Origin: Anoplolepis gracilipes
Taxonomy: Eukaryota; Arthropoda; Insecta; Hymenoptera; Formicidae
DNA: 64,000 nt
Direction of reading: 5' to 3'
Assembly: GCF_047496725.1 (NCBI RefSeq)
Contig: NC_132978.1
Location: 62,001-126,000 of the forward strand
Part shown: positions 1 through 10,284 of the stretch, piece by piece
How the letters are laid out: the number at the start of each line of letters is the position of its first letter
How positions within the stretch are numbered: position 1 is the first letter of the stretch
Made by a program: the position numbers and the translations under genes
Notes under the pieces: generated by a model
The model's database searches: none
What the model saw: only the letters and a program-made list of their open reading frames with translations
Told to the model about the DNA's origin: nothing

Positions 1-842
1 CAGACAAAAATGTCGAAGCATTTTAATAATTGCTGAATTACAAGCAATAAGAAAACTTTCCTACCATGACTTTAGATCTGTTGAATTTACCTAATCGAAC
101 TTTTATTCGATAACTTTTATAAGACAGATGTCAAATTAACCAAAAGAATCTTTATACGTGAAAAATAGACGCCACAAAAAATTTCAAATCTGTCAAATCA
201 AAAGCGAAAGGATACTTTGGATACTAGTATATTGAATACTCATATTTCTCGGGATTGTTACAGCGGTGCCCCGCTGTATACTAATTCTTTCTTATTCTAT
301 TAATTCTATTTTGCCTTTTTTTTCCCCCTTTTTCTTAATTCGACGCGCGTCACGCGGAACAACGGTCGCCAGCCACTAAACGCCGTGAAATCGCTCGGCG
401 ATAACGCGGATCTCGCGGCGCGCGGAATTCACGTGATTACTTCCGGCCTCTTGAGCCGCGATGTACTTTTGCAAGTTTCGCCTCGAGATTTCTCTCCTCC
501 CTCCCACCTTCCGATCTCGCGCGCGCTCGTTCTCTTCCCCCTCCCCCACCTCCTCTACCTTCTTCCGCTACGAGATACGGTTAAGATCCGTTTACGCGTC
601 GCGTTACTTCCTCTCATCCGGATTTCCACGAGGCTTTTCTCCGCGAATCTCGGAATATCACGATTGATAGTTATTCGCAAGTTCGCGCATTGGTTTCCAA
701 GGATTCTAATTAGACGAAAGGTAATGCTTTTTTTTTGAGAATTAATAAGAAATATTATATTCATGTCATTTAATGTTTAAATATCTGTCATTGAGTAATA
801 CACTATAATATACTCGTATACTAATATATATATTAAGTAATA
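1..842. other. Left-edge non-coding DNA
   Basis: AT-rich flanks surround a GC-rich patch at about 340-700. Short frames open on both strands in the patch because of composition, but none has recognisable motifs or splice sites. Nothing resembling Pax6 downstream exons was seen. Confidence 0.5.
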
Positions 843-1304
843 TACAGGGTGAGGAAAAGTATGGAAACCCTGAAAAATCTCGAAAAATATAAGTTTTACA
901 GAAAAAGAATCTGAGGCAAGATTGTGGAAAAAAGGATCCGACCATCCAAGGCAAGGTCTGTTCATTTTTTCATTTATTTCATATTTTATATTAAAAAGTA
1001 TCGTAACAAACTTTAAAATATCTCAGGAAATTCTTAACCAAAAAAAGTTTTATTATAGTTTTGAAAAGCTTTTTCGAGGTAAGTTACAAGAATATGTAAT
1101 TAAAAATAAGTTTTTAATGTTCCATTTAAAAACTTGAAGGTGACCTTCACGTGATCTTCAAGCGATTATTCAAGGTTAAGTCAATGGCACCTAACCATCT
1201 TATATCCCTCTCAAAAAATCATACAACTTTTGTCTGAAACATTTTTCTGTAAAACTTATATTTTTCTAGATTTTTCAGAGTTTCTATACTTTTTCCTCTG
1301 TGTA
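843..1304. mobile_element. Non-autonomous Tc1/mariner-like MITE (462 bp)
   Basis: The two ends are inverted copies over about 65 bp. The left end starts TACAGGGTGAGGAAAAGTAT and the right end, read in reverse complement, starts TACACAGAGGAAAAAGTATA. Both continue into AAAATATAAGTTTTACAGAA with few mismatches. TA dinucleotides flank both ends (841-842, 1305-1306), the target duplication of Tc1/mariner elements. The interior is AT-rich with a CACGTGATC segment and no transposase frame. The superfamily is inferred from the TA flanks and the TACAGGG terminus. Confidence 0.75.
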
Positions 1305-3589
1305 TACCCTATACAGGTTATGTAAACTGTCTTTAAGAATTTATCTGATTTACTTCAATTACTTTTAATATATGATAAATATTTATATCGATTTTATATA
1401 AGGTAAAGATTACAATTTAAGATAATTTTTCAGCAGATCTAAGCTCATATAATATACGAGATTGGAGAGAATTTTTTTTTTAATTTAAAATTAGCAAAAG
1501 TAAGTAAATAAAAAAGAAGATATATACTCTTTTGAGAAAATATCTGTTCTTAAAGAGTTTCCATGTTACCACTGAAGCTTAACTGAACACGTGTTCTTTT
1601 ATCGACGATGTAACGACCGAAGTACCGTGATAGAGGGCGATTAAACCAAGGGTTGAACTTCAAGGTGCGCTAAATACGTCGAGCAAACTCAGACTCCTAT
1701 ACACAGTTGGTTAAATCGGCAAACATTGACTGACTTTACACATTTCGTGTTAATTTGACGATGTCAAAGATGTCTTCTCGTCATTGACAGTGCCAACAGT
1801 TCAGAAACCTATCGCAAGCATGCATTAACTCATTCAAAACGATTGAATGTGTGTTTAAGTAATTAATATTCTTAGTTTGATGTATTTTTCCTTTTATGAA
1901 ATAAATCCACAAATTTTAATAAAATAGACATGGTATGTAATCGGCTTAGCATTATATGGTTAACATATATTAATTCGAATTTAATGCAACTCTAAAAATC
2001 TTAAAATAATTCCAATTTCCATTTTGTTATTTTTGAACGTCTTCTGATTTTGAAATCCTTATTATAATGACTATTGATTAGTTTTATTCATCCAATGTCT
2101 GAATAAAACTAATTGTAAAATGCGTAAACCTAATTATTTTCTCACACTATCGGAAAAAAACGAGCAAAGTATATTTAATTATCCAGTTAACAAGGATTCA
2201 AAATTGAAGCTCATTGTTAATCGACGTGACCGCGAGCAATCTCGCGTCGATGCCACAAGTCGTGCACGCCGGCGTGACCGGAATGTAAATCAAAAGCGGT
2301 TTCGAAACTCTTCCCCGATGACTGAATGCGGCGCGATGGAAGGCCATAATTCGTTTACGAATTGCAAAACGAGCCTTCTGGGAGCGCGCAACTGGTAGCC
2401 AAACAGTTTGCACGACGTCACGCACCCCCGTGCCACGTCCCAAGGGTGCTACAAAGTAAAATCCGGCAACGAGCGATGCTTTTACGCCGACGGACCTCGG
2501 CGGTGAACTGGCACAAATCACTGAAGAATTTCAAACTTCAAAGAATTTAAATAATGTTTGATAACTTCTTTTTTACAAATCATTTTGTACTATATTTATA
2601 ATTAATCTTTTTAAAAATTATGTAAATTTTTGAGAAATAATTCATTGTAAACCATGCAATTATATCTTTTTAAAATCCTATAATTATCACTTCATCTTGC
2701 ACGAATTAGAAATATAAAATTGATAATAAGGATAATACAATAGTTACAATAATATACAATATATGGTCAGTGCAATTAAACGAGTTTAGATAAATTATTA
2801 TTAGTAAATTCATCACCGCGAATCGATAAAAAAAGCCTAGGTAGTTGAATTAGTTTACAAACTCCTTTGAGATAGTTTACGACCGCCTAGTCCCTTCGAA
2901 CATGTAATTATCCGAATAAAACGTTGCATGCAGATGGGCTAATTTATTTCCTCGGAGGCGCATTATGGATCTCTGGAATAGACGTTTTGTAGTCGATATA
3001 AGTCATTGTAAGTCAATGCAAACGTCATGTCTGATTTACGTAAAATCTTTTACAGCGGTTTCATGAGAAATCTCCCTATGTTTCATGGGTTTGATTTCTC
3101 TTTATAGATGAGAGCGAAACTTACATCGCAAGAGACTATGAAATTGATTTTTTTCGAGGACAATGTTTTGGCACTTATGCCAAAATGTATTCTTCTATTC
3201 TCTCAGAATAAATTTTACAGTTTTCACCTTATAAAGAATATTTAATATCTATTATAATATGATAATAAATATAAAAATATAAACCATATATTTATTCAAT
3301 AGTTTAATATTATTAGATTATTATAGATTATAAAATTATGAATTTTCAAAAAATGTCGATAATCTTATTAATTTTATTATATATTATTCGCATTGCATTC
3401 ATTAGTAAATAAATTTGAAATATTTATTTTAAAATTTATACACATTTTATTTTCTAATTATATTACGAGTTTTAATATATCGTATAATCATAATTTTATA
3501 AATTAAAATTTGGAAAAATTTGAGAAAGAATGTTAATGAATTTATGTTATGTACGAAGAAAGCTTCACACATTGTATGCCTTTCTCCGA

Positions 3590-3592
<3 letters not shown>
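1305..3592. other. AT-rich intergenic or intronic DNA with a GC patch
   Basis: Mostly 70-80% A+T. A GC-richer island at about 2220-2520 has open frames on both strands (92, 107 and 62 codons) but no recognisable domain. No promoter or splice structure could be supported. Confidence 0.5.
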
Positions 3593-3645
<53 letters not shown>

Positions 3646-3660
3646 CTCTCTTTCTTTCTC
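3593..3660 (+). repeat. (CT)n microsatellite
   Basis: Uninterrupted (TC)n to 3641, then TCGCTCTCTCTTTCTTTCTC. The serine/leucine frame across it is a repeat artefact. Confidence 0.95.
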
Positions 3661-4639
3661 TTATCGTAATATCTTTAACAATGTTACTGATTCATTTTAA
3701 ATGTGGAGCAGTTGAGTACGCGCCTCCAACCCGATGATCTTTCCCTATCTCCTTGCGGGTGATCGATATAAAATTGCAGTGGAAACAAGGCGGCGCGACG
3801 CTCAACACAAGCGATGTTGTTTCGCGTTCCCCGGAGGGATCTGATTGCAAACGAATGCGGCGGGGTTACGGTCTCTCCCTTCATAGACGATTAATCCAGT
3901 TTACTCGCAGACGTTACCTCGCCATGGGGTTCTTGTAAGCCGAGAATCCGCACAAACGTTCCTCCCGCGCTTAAATATATTCAATTACGAGGCTCAAACC
4001 TATGTGCCTCATTGTCTCTCTTTCTATCTTACAGTCTTGTTGTTTTCCTTTTTCACTCGCGCGACTGCAATCCTGACTTTCCACTTCCGTTTTGGCCTCT
4101 CTTAAAAATACAGATTTATGCGCTGACGATCTCGGTAAACTCTTCGGTATAAAGTCGGCCAGAATGTCTTACGAATAATACGAGATGCAATAGCCTACGA
4201 TTAAAGTGACTATGCGTCTAATAAGTGCCTTGCAGTTTTTCATTCAATATTAGCTACGTAAAGAATGTTATTTGCAAATTAATATAACATTAATAATATA
4301 TACCTATATAAGAAGATACATAGAGTAATGATTAAAGTGTTTGATTTTTTTTTTAACAGACGCATAAAAAATATTGCATTTTTCAGACAAGTGGAAAAGA
4401 GATAAATATAAAAAAGAGAATATCTTATATATATATAATAACAGTTTGCTGTGTTAGAACTTTAATAATGTATTGCCGAATATGGAAAGAAGAATCAAAG
4501 CTTTCGACAGTCTCGCATGAAAAGTCGAGATGTCACGATTCCACGATATTTCCCGATGTTTTCCACTACCAGGCTGACATGCCACCAGGGTTAGATGATA
4601 GAGCAAGAATAGAAAACGTCGGGTATAACGAAAACAACA

Positions 4640-4643
<4 letters not shown>
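3661..4643. other. Non-coding DNA between microsatellites
   Basis: A GC-rich patch (3710-3960) is followed by AT-rich sequence. No exon structure or motif recognised. Confidence 0.5.
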
Positions 4644-4687
<44 letters not shown>

Positions 4688-4763
4688 AGGGAGAAAGAGA
4701 GAAAGGGGGACAGAGAGAGAGAGAGAGAGAGGGAGGGAGGGAGAGGAAGAGGGAGAGGGGGAG

Positions 4764-4845
<82 letters not shown>

Positions 4846-4865
4846 CAGAGAGACAGATCGAGAGA
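4644..4865 (+). repeat. Compound (GA)n / (GGGA)n microsatellite, about 220 bp
   Basis: Long GA runs are interrupted by GGGAGGGAGGGAGA, GGGGGAC and AGAGACAGAGACAGA variants. The tract is purine-only on the plus strand for long stretches. With 5119-5182 it forms an inverted GA/CT pair about 250 bp apart. Confidence 0.95.
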
Positions 4866-5116
4866 GAAGAGGGTCACGATATAGGGGAGAGGGTGCAGAG
4901 CGAGAGAGGAAAAGAGAGTTAAGCCTGCAGGCTGCAGACAGAGGCGAGCAGCGGTAGCGGCAGCGGCAGCGGCAGCGGCGCAAAGCGAAAGCAGGAGGGA
5001 GACAGGCATCTCGCCCTTCTTTTGTCCCTGGGCTTCGGCCCGATATTGAAATGGAGTCGTTGAGTGTGAATAATTTGCTTTGCCCGGGCCCACCCCTCCA
5101 CCGCCGCCGTCGTACC

Positions 5117-5118
<2 letters not shown>

Positions 5119-5190
<72 letters not shown>
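5119..5190 (+). repeat. (CT)n microsatellite
   Basis: (CT)n of about 64 bp ending TTTCTCTCTCC. It is complementary to the nearby GA tract (4644-4865). The sequence between them is GC-rich with CGGCAG repeats at 4945-4975. Confidence 0.95.
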
Positions 5191-5191
<1 letters not shown>

Positions 5192-5897
5192 CTTTGCCTC
5201 TTTCGTTCTCGGCCCGACTCGGCGCGACTACCACCGTGATCGGTCCCCCCCTCGTGTACCCTCGCGGTCCCCGTCAACCCCTGTGCAGTAGCGGCGCGTT
5301 TATTTCGCGTCGCGTTGGAGAGAGTTTCGCGATTTCCGTAGTCGCGAATCGAACTCTTTTTCCACCGTCTTCTACATCGGACCGGCCAAGGGTGCGGACC
5401 GAGTTCTCTTAAAGTCACATTGTTGGAGAACAATATCCAGGATACATCTTGTTAAAACTCTCTTTGCATGGAGAATTATTTGAAAGCAAATCATATGTAA
5501 TATATATACTTGTAAAAGATCGAAGAGCTATATTTTTTATAAATTAAATAATTTTATAATTTCAAAAGAATTAATAAAAAAGTATAAGATTAAACGATGT
5601 TATTTATTTAAAATATTTAAAAAAGAAACTTAATATTTTTTTAAAAGATTCAGGAACTTATAAATTTGTTTTACTCGTGTTTAATAAACATTTTGAATGT
5701 GATAATAAGATCTTATAAGATTGTACAAATTATTGAATTATTTTAGACCACGAAATACTAAATACTCATAAAATATGCTATCGGAGTTACTTTTGTCTGC
5801 CAAAAGTTTGATGTATAATTCGATTAAAAGTCTCCTTTCGTACGAACGATGTGAACGCCGATCGAGGAGCTCGTTGTACGCACGTATCTCTCGCAGT

Positions 5898-5900
<3 letters not shown>

Positions 5901-5983
<83 letters not shown>
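5901..5983 (+). repeat. (GA)n microsatellite
   Basis: About 83 bp of pure (AG)n, the third GA/CT block within 1.3 kb. Many copies of GAGAG, the binding site of GAGA-factor-like proteins; function not shown. Confidence 0.95.
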
Positions 5984-5989
<6 letters not shown>

Positions 5990-7104
5990 TCGGTCATTAT
6001 AAATTCCTAAGTATTGTCGCGATCGATCGATCGAGCGACCCTGGTGCATCGGGCGATTCCATTCCTCATTTCTCGGATGCTGGTCAGATCGGGTACGCCG
6101 CGTCGGTGAATTGATTAGCGCGAATCATCGTCACGCGCCGCGCCGGCGAAATCCATGCATGGAATGGGCGACACGTACGACACGCATGCCACGCATGACG
6201 AGCCGCACGGTCGGAGTTAAAATTACATCGACGTAATCGTCGCATAACGCGGTCTTGCTTCGACCCGTAAAATATGTTAACTAACTCGATCGTCGGTCAC
6301 GGCTGATGAGAACATCGATGATGGATTAGATAAGTCGAGAACGTTTTTCTTAAAATTCAAATCATTATGCAAAATTGGAGCATTTCTATACGATGCTTGG
6401 TAGCAGACGTATTTTAGCGAACGTACGATATGCTCATTGTAAATTATAATGAGTCCAGCTGAATAAAAATGCCTTAAAACATTAATGACAATATAATATG
6501 AATAATAATAAACCTCATTCTTTAATTAATTTCTTATTAGACTTTATTTTAATAGAATTTAAATATGTGACATATTGTGTTTTTTTTTTTTTTTCGAGAT
6601 AGAATGTTCATCCAATATTTTAAATCTTGTAATAATGTTAATGAAAAAATTCGATAAATACATTATAAAAATATTTCACAAAAATGCATGCGTTTCGCTG
6701 AAATATAGCAAAAATGGTGTAACAAATGCAAGCATATACACATCGAACCTTTCTACCTTTCTACATTTAATCGTCGATAGAACAGAAGCACGATTTGTAC
6801 GACCGGAACAAACACAATGCGCGAAAAAGCAAAGTTGGGAAAGGCGAAGTTGGAAGTCGTGGAAGACGAAGAAGCTGGTCGTACATCGAGCATTGAAGAA
6901 ACGCCGCTTTTATGTTGAAAAAGGCGTCCGCTCGCCGACAAAGACGAAGGTGAACGCGCGCGAGCGACCGGATGATGAGCCAACAATGATCGAGGATTCA
7001 TCAGTCTTTTAAGAGGCCAATGTCATTCGTCGGCCAGCGAAACGCGCGTCGCGCTACCCTGGGCGCGTATCCTCCTTAGATATGCAGAACACGGGACACG
7101 GGTG
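5984..7104. other. Upstream flank of the secreted-protein gene
   Basis: Contains a GC-rich stretch (6000-6260) and an AT-rich stretch (6340-6760), then mixed sequence up to the TATA box at 7105. A 145-codon frame at 6575-7012 spans this change in composition and has no recognisable domain. The region probably contains regulatory DNA, but no specific site can be supported. Confidence 0.45.
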
Positions 7105-7140
7105 TATATAATACACCAACGTCGGCCATCCGAGTTCAGT
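7105..7140 (+). promoter_or_regulatory. Core promoter: TATA box and insect initiator
   Basis: TATATAAT lies at 7105-7112 and TTCAGT at 7135-7140. The initiator A at 7138 is 33 nt downstream of the first T of the TATA element, the spacing expected for arthropod TATA/Inr (TCAGT) promoters. The predicted 5' UTR is 48 nt, ending at the ATG at 7186. A strong focused promoter fits a tissue- and stage-specific structural-protein gene. The transcription start is inferred, not measured. Confidence 0.8.
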
Positions 7141-7185
7141 CAGCTCGTCAACACAACCACAACAGCCAACCACTATCGTACAACG

Positions 7186-7191
7186 ATGAAG
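7186..7191 (+). CDS. Secreted decapeptide-repeat protein, exon 1 (Met-Lys)
   Basis: The ATG is in context CAACGATGA, 48 nt after the predicted transcription start. The exon ends after AAG at a GTAGTC donor. Joining it in phase 0 to 7345 gives MKVFINIVLLAAVVFA, a textbook signal peptide; without it, exon 2 has no start codon before the hydrophobic core. The donor departs from GTRAGT at position +4 onwards, so a slightly different border is possible, but reading straight on soon loses the signal-peptide frame. Confidence 0.75.
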
Positions 7192-7344
7192 GTAGTCATC
7201 GATTCTGTATTAAATATTTTGCGATTGATAGAAAGTCAGTTTTTGAAAAATTTGCGATTTACGTAAACCTTTTTGTTGATTAGTTTATTACAATAATATT
7301 ATACATTCAGCCAATTGATGTGATTGATCGATCTTCGAAAATAG

Positions 7345-7794
7345 GTATTCATCAACATCGTCCTTTTGGCCGCTGTGGTCTTTGCCGAGCCGCCGAGATA
7401 TCGTCAGCAACAACAATACTACTTTGCCCGCCAACAGGAAGAGGCCGCGCCTTATCCAGCTTCCGGCTGGAAACCAGCGGGACCATCCTTTAATCTTCCT
7501 CAAAGACAACCTCAAGAGCAATACGGAGCGCCGGATGCGCCTCAGCAACAGTACGGAACGCCGGACGCGTCTCGAAGGCAATATGAAGCACCAAGTGCAC
7601 CTCGCCGACAATACGGATCGCCTGATGTGCCTCAGAAACAATACGCAGGACCAAGTGCACCTCAGCAACAATATGGAACGCCAACTGAGCCTCAGCGAGA
7701 ATACGGAATACCGGAAGAGTCCACAACGACTGAGGCACCTAACACCACCGTAGAGGAAGAAGTGTCCACCGTTCAAGGCATCACTGAATCCGAG
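7345..7794 (+). CDS. Secreted decapeptide-repeat protein, exon 2 (signal peptide and QYGxP repeats)
   Basis: This exon codes residues 3-152 and is exactly 150 codons in phase 0. It follows an AATAG acceptor and ends at GAG|GTGAGT. Residues 1-16 form a signal peptide with predicted cleavage before Glu17. A Q/Y/R-rich stretch follows. Tyrosines at 62, 72, 82, 92, 102, 112 and 122 mark seven tandem 10-residue repeats of the type Q-Y-G-x-P-x-x-P-x-x. Residues 128-152 are Thr/Glu/Ser-rich. Repeated YGxP motifs are typical of elastic or cross-linked insect matrix proteins such as resilin-like and cuticular proteins, which suggests extracellular cuticle or matrix. The exact family is not recognised and the assignment is inference. 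Confidence 0.85.
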
Positions 7795-8947
7795 GTGAGT
7801 AAAGTGAAGCATCAATGTCAATTTGTTGTTGCTCGATTAAAATATTATAATTAATATAAATTCAAAATAATATGAAGAAACTTGGCTTCCAATTCAATTT
7901 TTTGTTGTAAAAAAATTTTTAAATTCATCAAAAAGAAATCGAAAGAAAGTAACATTCGATTTATCGATATTTTATATATATATATATATGTGTGTGTATA
8001 TATATTATATTATATATTATTATATTATATATAGATATCGTGTAAATCGAATCATCGTGGTTTATCATATAGTATATGAGATATTTCCTTAAGAATGTAA
8101 TTGACTATTTGAATCGTTAAATTATGTATGTACACAAGATTTCTAGAAAAAAAGTTGTATAAAATTTCTGTGTCTTTACATCTACATGTGCACTAAATTA
8201 ATTACTTACAATTTTTTTACACATTAATTAGACATTTTAACGGAAAAATCGCAGAGAAAATTTTGCAGCTTTAACGCGCCAAGTTCCAGATGCCAAACGT
8301 ACGCGTTCTCCGATTTTACATAACAGATTTATCATCTCGTTTTGGAGAGGAAACGCGCTGAAGCATCACCGTTGGCATGTGAGCCTAGGAACGTAGACGG
8401 TTCCGCGGAATTTAAATCGCACTGACACTACGAGGCTCCTCTCTTTTTCAATCTTCTACGCTCGCTCGTTCTCGTCGTTTCTCCCGCTTATCCTAACGAC
8501 ATTAGTATTCGAGGCGTCGTTTACTTTCGATCGCGAGTCTCAAGCACGTGTATGCCCGTACCAAATTCGAAGACACTGTCACCGGCGTGACACAACCCAT
8601 AATGCATTCATCCGTGATTCGAGGTCGTCTGCGACTCTACGCTGCCTTCTGTTTAGCGAGATATTGAAAAAAAAAAAAAAACCCTGAGAAATCTGCTTTT
8701 ACCAAAAAATACTTTGTCAATGGAATCGCTCCGTTTATTTAACATGTATACTTTGACTAATTCTTCAGCAAATAATTTATACCGTGACGTCGCACCAAAC
8801 CTTTTTTTTGTGCCATTTATAATAAATATTTTAACACACTTGACAGCAAAACAATTTTAGAAAACCTTGTAGAGAATTTGTAATTACAAATAATGTTGAC
8901 ATTACAGAGAATAGATTTTTGCATACGCATTTTTTTCATAATATACA

Positions 8948-8950
<3 letters not shown>

Positions 8951-9037
<87 letters not shown>
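8951..9037 (+). repeat. (CT)n microsatellite in intron 2 of the secreted-protein gene
   Basis: About 87 bp of CT with two TTTCTC interruptions, inside the 1480-nt intron and about 240 nt upstream of the exon 3 acceptor. Confidence 0.95.
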
Positions 9038-9039
<2 letters not shown>

Positions 9040-9162
9040 TATTGGCTTCTATTAATATTTCTATCAATATATTCTATCTATATATTTTCATAAACACAAT
9101 TAAAATACACTCTTTTTTTTTTGCACTCTTTTCTCTCTTTTCTTTTAATTAGAGCATGTAAC

Positions 9163-9163
<1 letters not shown>

Positions 9164-9201
<38 letters not shown>
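9164..9201 (+). repeat. (TAA)n trinucleotide microsatellite
   Basis: About twelve TAA units, 73 nt before the exon 3 acceptor of the secreted-protein gene. Confidence 0.95.
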
Positions 9202-9274
9202 TCGGTCACCGATGATCAGTGACTGATAATGTAAAGGTAAACAATTACGTACAAATAAAACATTATTCTTTCAG

Positions 9275-9766
9275 TCCGAGCCCGTGAACGCGGTGAACGA
9301 GCTTGAGGACGAGGACGTGGACGAGAAGCAACCTCAGCAAGTCGGGGAATACTATCTGGCCCTTCCCGACGGTCGTCTTCAACGCGTGCGATACATCAGT
9401 CGGCAAAACGTCGAGGCCATGAAGTACTTCGCGAAGATCCGCGCCGAGAACGTGGAACCTCTTCGCGGACCGATCTACGCGTACGCGCCCCTGCAGAAGT
9501 TGCAGATCTTGCCAACAGGCTTGCAATTGTCCGTCGCCCAGGTCGCCCAAGTCGCCCCGATTGCCGCCGAGGTCGCACCTGCGGACGCCAGGCCGCAGAA
9601 ACTTGAAATCGAGCCTGTGACCGCGCAGGTACAATATCAGTACAACAACCCCTCGAGAGTGGTGCCTCTGACCAACCCTCTGAGTAACTCTTACACCACC
9701 TACACGACTAACTATCAAACACCGGCAGCCAATAGCGAGTCCAGATTCCTACTCACTTTCCAATGA
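9275..9766 (+). CDS. Secreted decapeptide-repeat protein, exon 3 (acidic linker, LPDGR motif, C-terminus)
   Basis: This exon codes residues 153-315 and ends at TGA 9764-9766. It follows a CTTTCAG acceptor in phase 0. It starts with an acidic segment (ELEDEDVDEK) and then GEYYLALPDGRLQRVRY at residues 176-192. That stretch resembles the G-x-Y-x-x-x-L-P-D-G-R-x-Q-x-V-x-Y core of the Rebers-Riddiford chitin-binding consensus, but the usual downstream A-D-x-x-G-[YF] ending is missing (ISRQNVEAMKYF instead). The remainder is rich in Ala/Val/Gln, Thr/Tyr/Asn and Pro. It is probably a cuticle or apical-matrix structural protein; chitin binding is not demonstrated. Confidence 0.85.
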   Translation, partial: SEPVNAVNELEDEDVDEKQPQQVGEYYLALPDGRLQRVRYISRQNVEAMKYFAKIRAENVEPLRGPIYAYAPLQKLQILPTGLQLSVAQVAQVAPIAAEVAPADARPQKLEIEPVTAQVQYQYNNPSRVVPLTNPLSNSYTTYTTNYQTPAANSESRFLLTFQ

Positions 9767-9859
9767 ACCAGTTGTCTCAAACTCGACAACTTGTAAATTG
9801 TATTGTACATGTTGCATAGGTTGTTGTATGTACTCGCAATTAGATTAAAGTAATGACGT

Positions 9860-9865
9860 AATAAA
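9860..9865 (+). promoter_or_regulatory. Polyadenylation signal AATAAA
   Basis: A canonical AATAAA lies 94 nt after the TGA of the secreted-protein gene, followed about 25 nt later by a GT-rich stretch (TTGTGTTTTC, near 9890). It marks the probable 3' end of that transcript. Confidence 0.7.
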
Positions 9866-10238
9866 GCTGATGCTAACAAGACTTTCTATTGTGTTTTCAT
9901 GTCGCTTGTAACTCTGTGATCGTAGAGCCATTTTTTTGCCATGATTACGTTGTGTACGTGGTCATTATTTATTAACCTACTGTGGCTCGTATCATATACC
10001 ATAGAGGTATCATAATGAGATTAAATAATCTATAACTGATAATCCTACAAGAATCTGTATTTGCGAAAATTGTTTCAACTGAGACTTGCTATTTTACAAC
10101 GAAATTAAAGGAATTTCTTCAGCATGCGATCGTGAGTGTAGATGTATTGATGCGAAAGAGAAGGAGAGAGATCCGTCGGCATGTAGACGGTGCCTAACCG
10201 CAAAATTCCAGAAATTTAATATCTCGCTCGACAACCTC

Positions 10239-10284
10239 GGCAACCGACAACCGGCAACCGGCAACCGGCAACCGGCAACCGGCA
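10239..10284 (+). repeat. Heptanucleotide tandem repeat (GGCAACC)n
   Basis: Six 7-bp units GGCAACC (one is GACAACC) plus a partial seventh. This unit length is unusual among the mainly dinucleotide repeats of the window. Confidence 0.95.

Larger units (their letters stand above)
7138..9865 (+). other. Transcription unit of the secreted decapeptide-repeat protein (3 exons)
   Basis: Whole-gene view, inferred from sequence. A TATA box and a TCAGT initiator precede a short 5' UTR. Exon 1 codes only Met-Lys (7186-7191), exon 2 is 7345-7794 and exon 3 is 9275-9766, followed by AATAAA at 9860-9865. Intron 1 is 153 nt; its donor (GTAGTC) is weak but its acceptor is good. Intron 2 is 1480 nt with a consensus GTGAGT donor and TTTCAG acceptor. 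A first coding exon of only one or two codons before the signal peptide is a common layout for insect cuticle genes. Intron 2 carries a long CT tract and a TAA trinucleotide tract. Confidence 0.85.

Noticed and set aside
4468..5433. Long frames of 138-280 codons made of Arg-Glu or Ser-Leu repeats (also at 5738, 19164, 21167, 21204, 62674 and others)
   Set aside because: They are translations of (GA)n/(CT)n microsatellites, which have no stop codon in any frame on either strand.
7288..7821. 177-codon minus-strand frame over exon 2 of the secreted-protein gene
   Set aside because: Antisense shadow of a repetitive coding exon; the plus strand has promoter, splice sites, signal peptide and polyadenylation signal.
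9263..9718. 151-codon minus-strand frame over exon 3
   Set aside because: Antisense shadow of a GC-rich coding exon with no independent support.
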